Source of the DNA: Terasakiella sp033100395
Lineage (GTDB): Bacteria > Pseudomonadota > Alphaproteobacteria > Rhodospirillales > Terasakiellaceae
Length of the DNA stretch: 64,000 nucleotides
Assembly (NCBI RefSeq): GCF_033100395.1
Contig: NZ_JAWLVJ010000007.1
Location: 62,001 to 126,000, forward strand
Direction of reading: 5' to 3'
Shown: positions 59,611 through 64,000 of the stretch, piece by piece
How positions within the stretch are numbered: the stretch's first letter is position 1
Layout: each line of letters starts with the position of its first letter
Translations under genes and position numbers: made by a program
The notes under the pieces: generated by a model
The model's input: the letters and a program-made list of their open reading frames with translations, nothing else
The model's database searches: none
What the model was told of the DNA's origin: nothing

Positions 59611-61098
59611 ATGTCAGACGGTCCATTACCTTCCGGCGAAATGAAAAAGCTGGATAAAGAACTGAAACAAATTGGGAAGTTCGAAGCGGGCATTCAGGAA
59701 GTTAGTCGCGGGAATTTAAAGTTCGGAATTTGTGTTCTGTTTCTCGTGCTGGTTGGTTTCTTTGCGTATACGCAAGTTGCCGAACCTGGGAGCCAAATCT
59801 TTATTATTCTGGCGGGTTTGCTCGGAGCCTATATGGCGCTGAATATTGGTGCCAATGATGTTGCAAACAATATCGGTCCTGCGGTGGGGTCCAAAGCCCT
59901 GACCATGACAGGTGCCTTGATCATTGCTGCGATTTTTGAAGCTGCGGGCGCGATTATCGCAGGCGGCGATGTGGTTTCGACCGTGCGTAAAGGGATTATT
60001 GACCCCTCTGCCATGGAAAATGATCTGATGTTTATCCATGCCATGATGGCGGCGTTGTTTGCGGCTGCCCTATGGGTAAACCTGGCGACTTTTGTTGGCG
60101 CGCCGGTTTCAACAACTCACTCAGTTGTCGGAGGGGTTATGGGCGCTGGTATCGCGGCGACAGGCCTGAGTGCCGTAAACTGGGCGACAATGAGTAAGAT
60201 TGCCGCCAGTTGGGTGATCTCCCCCGTGTTGGGCGGTGTGATTGCAGCTTTGTTCCTGGCGCTCATCAAATTCCAGATCATGTATAAAGAAGACAAGGTC
60301 AGCGCAGCCAAGAAATGGGTTCCTGTTCTGGTTGGTGTTATGGCGGCTGCCTTTGCCATGTACCTGACCATGAAAGGTCTGAAAAAGATCTGGAAGCCAG
60401 GTGGCGAAGTTATTCTTCTCATCGGTGCGACTTTCTTCTTTGGGACATGGTTTGCTGTTAAGCCCATGGTGACGAAAGCGGCTGAAAACATCGAAAACCG
60501 TCGTCGTGCTGTAAGTGATCTCTTTACTATTCCACTGATCTTCTCTGCTGCGTTGTTGTCCTTTGCACATGGTGCAAACGATGTGGCGAACGCGGTTGGT
60601 CCGTTAGCGGCCGTTGTTGGTGTTGCCAGTGGTGCAGATATGGGTGGCAAAGTTGACCTGCCGCTTTGGATTTTGGTCGTTGGTGCCTTGGGTATTGCTG
60701 CTGGTTTGATGCTCTTTGGTCCAAAACTGGTTCGCACCGTTGGGGAACAGATCACCAAGCTGGACCGCGCGCGTGCTTATTGTGTGGCATTGTCTGCGGC
60801 GATTACGGTGATTATTGCGTCGAAACTGGGCTTGCCTGTAAGTTCAACCCATATTGCTGTTGGGGGTATTTTTGGTGTCGGTTTCTTCCGTGAGTATCTG
60901 GAAAGCAAGCGTAAAGCCAATGCTATCGCAGAAGGCAATGAAGAACCTCTCAGTGCGAAAAAAGAAGCGAAAGCACGCAAGCGTAAGCTGGTGCGTCGTC
61001 AACATCTGATGACAATTGCGGCGGCCTGGGTGATTACGGTACCGCTATCTGCATTTATCGCTGGGATTATCTACTGGGTGATGCGTTTCACGCTGTAG
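59611..61098 (+). CDS. pit: PiT-family inorganic phosphate transporter
   Basis: A 495-residue membrane protein starting at ATG 59611 after GAGGG; the frame is open far upstream, but that part is antisense to the kinase gene. The two PD001131-like repeats of the family are clear: GANDVANNIGPAVGSKAL near residue 85 and HGANDVANAVGPLAAVVG near 325, with about ten membrane helices. It carries metal-phosphate or phosphate with protons or sodium. The first 45 residues are cytoplasmic and charged. A Pho-box-like repeat lies upstream. Confidence 0.94.
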   Translation: MSDGPLPSGEMKKLDKELKQIGKFEAGIQEVSRGNLKFGICVLFLVLVGFFAYTQVAEPGSQIFIILAGLLGAYMALNIGANDVANNIGPAVGSKALTMTGALIIAAIFEAAGAIIAGGDVVSTVRKGIIDPSAMENDLMFIHAMMAALFAAALWVNLATFVGAPVSTTHSVVGGVMGAGIAATGLSAVNWATMSKIAASWVISPVLGGVIAALFLALIKFQIMYKEDKVSAAKKWVPVLVGVMAAAFAMYLTMKGLKKIWKPGGEVILLIGATFFFGTWFAVKPMVTKAAENIENRRRAVSDLFTIPLIFSAALLSFAHGANDVANAVGPLAAVVGVASGADMGGKVDLPLWILVVGALGIAAGLMLFGPKLVRTVGEQITKLDRARAYCVALSAAITVIIASKLGLPVSSTHIAVGGIFGVGFFREYLESKRKANAIAEGNEEPLSAKKEAKARKRKLVRRQHLMTIAAAWVITVPLSAFIAGIIYWVMRFTL

Positions 61099-61128
61099 TT
61101 AATCGTCTACGCATAAAGAAATCAAAGG

Positions 61129-61165
61129 AAACGGCCTGTCCAATCTGGAGAGGCCGTTTTTCTTT
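61129..61165 (+). terminator. terminator after the PiT transporter
   Basis: AAACGGCCT (61129-61137) pairs with AGGCCGTTT (61151-61159), with extra CC/GG pairs inside the loop, followed by TTTCTTTT. It begins 30 bp after the stop. Confidence 0.88.
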
Positions 61166-61307
61166 TGTGAAATAGGCATAGTTTTGTTGTTGTCATTTTG
61201 GAAAGTTGCTATACCTTTTCCCCAAATACGCAAACCTGCATTCTCCTTTTTAAAAAATGGTTTAGGCAGGTTTGGAAACGCCGTAATAACAGATTAGGTT
61301 AAGTCAC

Positions 61308-64000
61308 TTGACAAGCGACAACGAACTAACGCCCCAGGGCATTGATATTTCCCCCGTTTCAATTGTAGACGAAATGCGCAGCAGCTACCTTGATTACGCC
61401 ATGAGCGTGATTGTGTCGCGGGCGCTGCCGGATGTGCGTGATGGCTTGAAGCCTGTGCACCGTCGTATTCTCTATGCGATGAAAGAAAGCGGTTACGATT
61501 ATAACAAGCCTTACCGTAAATCCGCCCGTATCGTCGGGGACGTGATGGGTAAATATCACCCGCACGGTGACAGCGCGATTTATGATGCCATGGTTCGTAT
61601 GGCGCAAGATTTCTCCATGCGTCTGCCATTGATTGATGGGCAGGGGAACTTCGGTTCCATGGACGGTGATCCACCTGCGGCCATGCGTTATACCGAAGCG
61701 CGTATGGACAAAGCGGCCCATAACCTGATTGCAGATATCGACAAGGAAACCGTCGATTTCAAACCCAACTATGACGACACCACGCTGGAACCTTCTGTTC
61801 TTCCGGCACAGTATCCGAACCTGCTGGTCAACGGGGCTGGCGGTATCGCGGTTGGTATGGCAACAAATATTCCCCCACATAACCTGGGTGAACTGATCGA
61901 CGCCTGTTGTGCGCTCATTGATGATCCGAACCTGACGATTGATGATCTGATCCGTGATTATGTTTTTGGTCCGGACTTCCCGACGGGTGGGATTATTCTG
62001 GGACAGTCTGGTTTGCGTTCTGCCTTCCATACGGGTCGTGGCTCGGTTGTGATGCGCGGTAAAACCAGCATTGAAGAAATTCGCAAAGACCGTATGGCGA
62101 TCATCATTACGGAAATTCCCTATCAGGTGAATAAAGCCCGTATGATCGAAAGCATGGCGGCGCTGGTACGTGACAAAAAGATCGAAGGTATTTCTGATCT
62201 GCGTGACGAATCGGACCGTCAGGGCGTACGTGTTGTGGTGGAAATCAAAAAAGGCCACCATGCAGAAATCGTTCTGAACCAGCTGTTCAAGTTCACAGCC
62301 CTTCAAACCAGCTTTGGCGTAAACATGCTGGCGCTGAATCAGGGTCGTCCGGAACTGATGAACCTGAAACAGATTCTGGAAGCTTTTATTGCGTTCCGTG
62401 AAGAAGTTATTACACGCCGCACAATTTTCGAGCTGGGCAAAGCACGTGACAAAGCGCACGTTTTGGCTGGTCTGGCTGTGGCCGTTGAAAATATCGACGA
62501 AGTGATCGAACTGATCCGTGCGGCCCCTGATGCACAAACAGCGCGTACCCAACTGATGGAACGCAAATGGCGTGCAGGTCAGGTGGAACCGCTGATCCAG
62601 TTGCTGGATGAACCGGACCGTCAGGTTGTAAACGGTGAATATCAGCTGTCAGAAGCACAGGCCAAAGCCATTCTGGAACTGCGTTTGCATCGTCTGACAG
62701 GCCTGGAACGTGAAAAGATTGCAGGTGACTTGCGTGAATTGGGTGCGGAGATTGAAGAATATCTCTCTATCCTGCGTTCGCGCGAAAAACTGATGACTTT
62801 GATGCGCAATGAACTTGTGGACATGCGCACACAGTTTGCGACACCGCGTCGTTCTGAAATTCAGGAAGCTGAATTTGAACATGACATTGAAGATCTGATC
62901 CAGCGTGAAGATATGGTCGTGACCGTGACCAGTTCCGGTTACATCAAGCGTGTGCCGCTGGATACATACCGTGCACAACGCCGTGGTGGTAAAGGTCGTT
63001 CGGGTATGAGCACCAAAGACGAAGATATCGTTGAAAATGTCTTCGTTGCCAATACCCATACGCCGCTGTTGTTCTTCTCTTCCACAGGTATGGTTTACAA
63101 GATGAAAGTCTATCGCCTGCCGCTGGGGACCCCGCAGTCCAAGGGTAAGGCAATGGTGAACCTGTTGCCGCTGGATGAAGGCGAAACAATTTCGACCGTA
63201 ATGGAATTGCCGGAAGACGAAAGCCAGGCAAAAGACATGCACGTGATGTTCTCTACCGCATCTGGTGGGGCACGCCGTAACCTGCTGTCTGATTTCACCA
63301 ACGTTAAAGCCAATGGTAAAATCGCCATGAAGCTCGACGACGGTGATGCCATGGTGGCCGTGGAAATCTGTACACCGGATGATCACGTTTTCCTGACAAC
63401 CCGTAACGGCCAGTGTATCCGCTTCAAGGTCGAAGACGTTCGCGTTTTTGCCGGGCGTAATTCAACAGGTGTGCGTGGTATTCGTCTGGCTGATGATGAC
63501 CGTGTGATTTCTATGTCCATCCTGAATGGTGGAGAGTGGTCGTCTGAAGAACGCGATTCTTACCTGCGTTATTCCAAAGCTAAACGCGCTGGGGAAGAGG
63601 CTGAATTGGGCGTTCTGAGCCAGGAACAGGCTGATGAAATGGAAGGTCTGGAAGAATTCCTGCTGTCAGTGACAGAACGTGGATTCGGCAAACGATCTTC
63701 TTCCTTTGAATATCGCACCACAGGTCGTGGTGGTAAGGGGATTGCCAATATCGAAATGTCCGCACGTAACGGTCATGTGGCGGCGTCCTTCCCTGTTGAA
63801 GTGGAAGACGAAATCATCATGGTTACCGATGGCGGTCAGTTGATCCGTACAGGCGTTGATCAGGTCCGCATTGCCGGGCGTAAGACACAAGGGGTAACCC
63901 TGTTCCGTGTCGCCGATGGGGAGAGCGTGGTTTCAGTCAGCTGTTTCCGCGACATGGGCGATGACGAAGAAGAAAAGGCAGAAGGCGAAAACGCAGAAAC
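61308..64000 (+). CDS. gyrA: DNA gyrase subunit A (3' end beyond the window)
   Basis: The frame runs open from a stop at 61287-61289 to the window edge, 897 full codons. No ATG or GTG precedes the conserved N-terminus, so the TTG at 61308 (MTSDNELTPQGIDIS) is the likely start, with TAGGTTAAG upstream. The quinolone-resistance region HPHGDSAIYDAMVRMAQDF has the sensitive-type Ser and Asp, and the catalytic tyrosine is in AAMRYTEARMD. The C-terminal beta-pinwheel region has begun (RRGGKGRSGMSTKDEDIVE, the GyrA-box type). An insert rich in Glu (about codons 760-790) precedes GFGKRSSSFEYR, as in many Alphaproteobacteria. Confidence 0.97.
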   Translation, partial: MTSDNELTPQGIDISPVSIVDEMRSSYLDYAMSVIVSRALPDVRDGLKPVHRRILYAMKESGYDYNKPYRKSARIVGDVMGKYHPHGDSAIYDAMVRMAQDFSMRLPLIDGQGNFGSMDGDPPAAMRYTEARMDKAAHNLIADIDKETVDFKPNYDDTTLEPSVLPAQYPNLLVNGAGGIAVGMATNIPPHNLGELIDACCALIDDPNLTIDDLIRDYVFGPDFPTGGIILGQSGLRSAFHTGRGSVVMRGKTSIEEIRKDRMAIIITEIPYQVNKARMIESMAALVRDKKIEGISDLRDESDRQGVRVVVEIKKGHHAEIVLNQLFKFTALQTSFGVNMLALNQGRPELMNLKQILEAFIAFREEVITRRTIFELGKARDKAHVLAGLAVAVENIDEVIELIRAAPDAQTARTQLMERKWRAGQVEPLIQLLDEPDRQVVNGEYQLSEAQAKAILELRLHRLTGLEREKIAGDLRELGAEIEEYLSILRSREKLMTLMRNELVDMRTQFATPRRSEIQEAEFEHDIEDLIQREDMVVTVTSSGYIKRVPLDTYRAQRRGGKGRSGMSTKDEDIVENVFVANTHTPLLFFSSTGMVYKMKVYRLPLGTPQSKGKAMVNLLPLDEGETISTVMELPEDESQAKDMHVMFSTASGGARRNLLSDFTNVKANGKIAMKLDDGDAMVAVEICTPDDHVFLTTRNGQCIRFKVEDVRVFAGRNSTGVRGIRLADDDRVISMSILNGGEWSSEERDSYLRYSKAKRAGEEAELGVLSQEQADEMEGLEEFLLSVTERGFGKRSSSFEYRTTGRGGKGIANIEMSARNGHVAASFPVEVEDEIIMVTDGGQLIRTGVDQVRIAGRKTQGVTLFRVADGESVVSVSCFRDMGDDEEEKAEGENAE

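Noticed and set aside
1..64000. tRNA/rRNA genes, insertion sequences, prophage or integron features
   Set aside because: I examined the intergenic gaps and saw no cloverleaf with CCA-type acceptor, no rRNA segments, and no transposase or integrase motifs.

Overview
This 64 kb window is a dense, intron-free bacterial chromosome segment. The gene set points to an alphaproteobacterium, most likely a free-living, probably aquatic member near the Rhodospirillales: a TrcR/DUF1013 cell-cycle regulator, a DUF1244 protein, a NadQ-type regulator beside nadABC, a hisZ-purA pair, an alphaproteobacterial-type RpoH, and a quinoprotein-associated ABC cluster. I cannot name the species. No tRNA, rRNA, CRISPR array, transposase or phage gene was seen.

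Layout. 1-695: 3' end of a chemoreceptor. 705-8016: two divergent operons of the PQQ-dependent alcohol oxidation accessory set (metallohydrolase, SoxYZ-like carrier, MoxJ-like binding protein and a small secreted protein leftwards; binding protein, beta-propeller, ABC ATPase, permease and CxxxCW lipoprotein rightwards). The quinoprotein dehydrogenase itself is absent from the window. 7979-22255: a 2-hydroxy/2-oxo-acid module with a FadR-type GntR regulator, a TRAP transporter, LutC, pyruvate carboxylase, a Dld-II-like FAD/Fe-S D-lactate dehydrogenase, and a four-cluster ferredoxin with a tungsten-type aldehyde ferredoxin oxidoreductase. 22487-28709: an orphan solute-binding protein, a Na/Pi cotransporter, a TauE/SafE exporter, a DHH phosphoesterase and a carboxy-terminal processing protease. 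28713-37139: a large FecR-RTX surface or secreted protein, a 640 bp gap holding a tandem pair of apparent small RNA genes, a hybrid histidine kinase and a REC-PAS-LuxR regulator. 37132-42807: a DksA-like protein, DUF1244, NadQ and the NAD synthesis operon nadABC. 42887-47081: rhodanese, threonine aldolase, JAMM protease, RluD and RpoH. 47134-52976: a rhomboid/membrane protein/pseudokinase operon, purA and hisZ. 53319-64000: quinone oxidoreductase, TrcR, a LuxR-type response regulator with a second hybrid kinase, a PiT phosphate transporter and the first 2.7 kb of gyrA.

How the genes work together. The left third looks like a carbon and electron supply region: alcohol oxidation accessories, uptake and oxidation of lactate-like acids, pyruvate carboxylation for anaplerosis, and aldehyde oxidation through ferredoxin. 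FadR-type half-sites occur before the TRAP operon and again before pyruvate carboxylase, suggesting one regulon. The nadABC operon carries a clean inverted-repeat operator next to a NadQ gene. Both phosphate transporters have Pho-box-like repeats.

The most novel-looking element is the tandem sRNA pair at 32534-32865. Two near-identical 47 nt cores each sit about 52 bp downstream of the same 18 bp perfect palindrome and end in a strong terminator, with a third degenerate terminator copy behind them. They lie between a FecR-RTX gene and a two-component system. One copy is complementary over 10 contiguous nt to the RTX start codon region.
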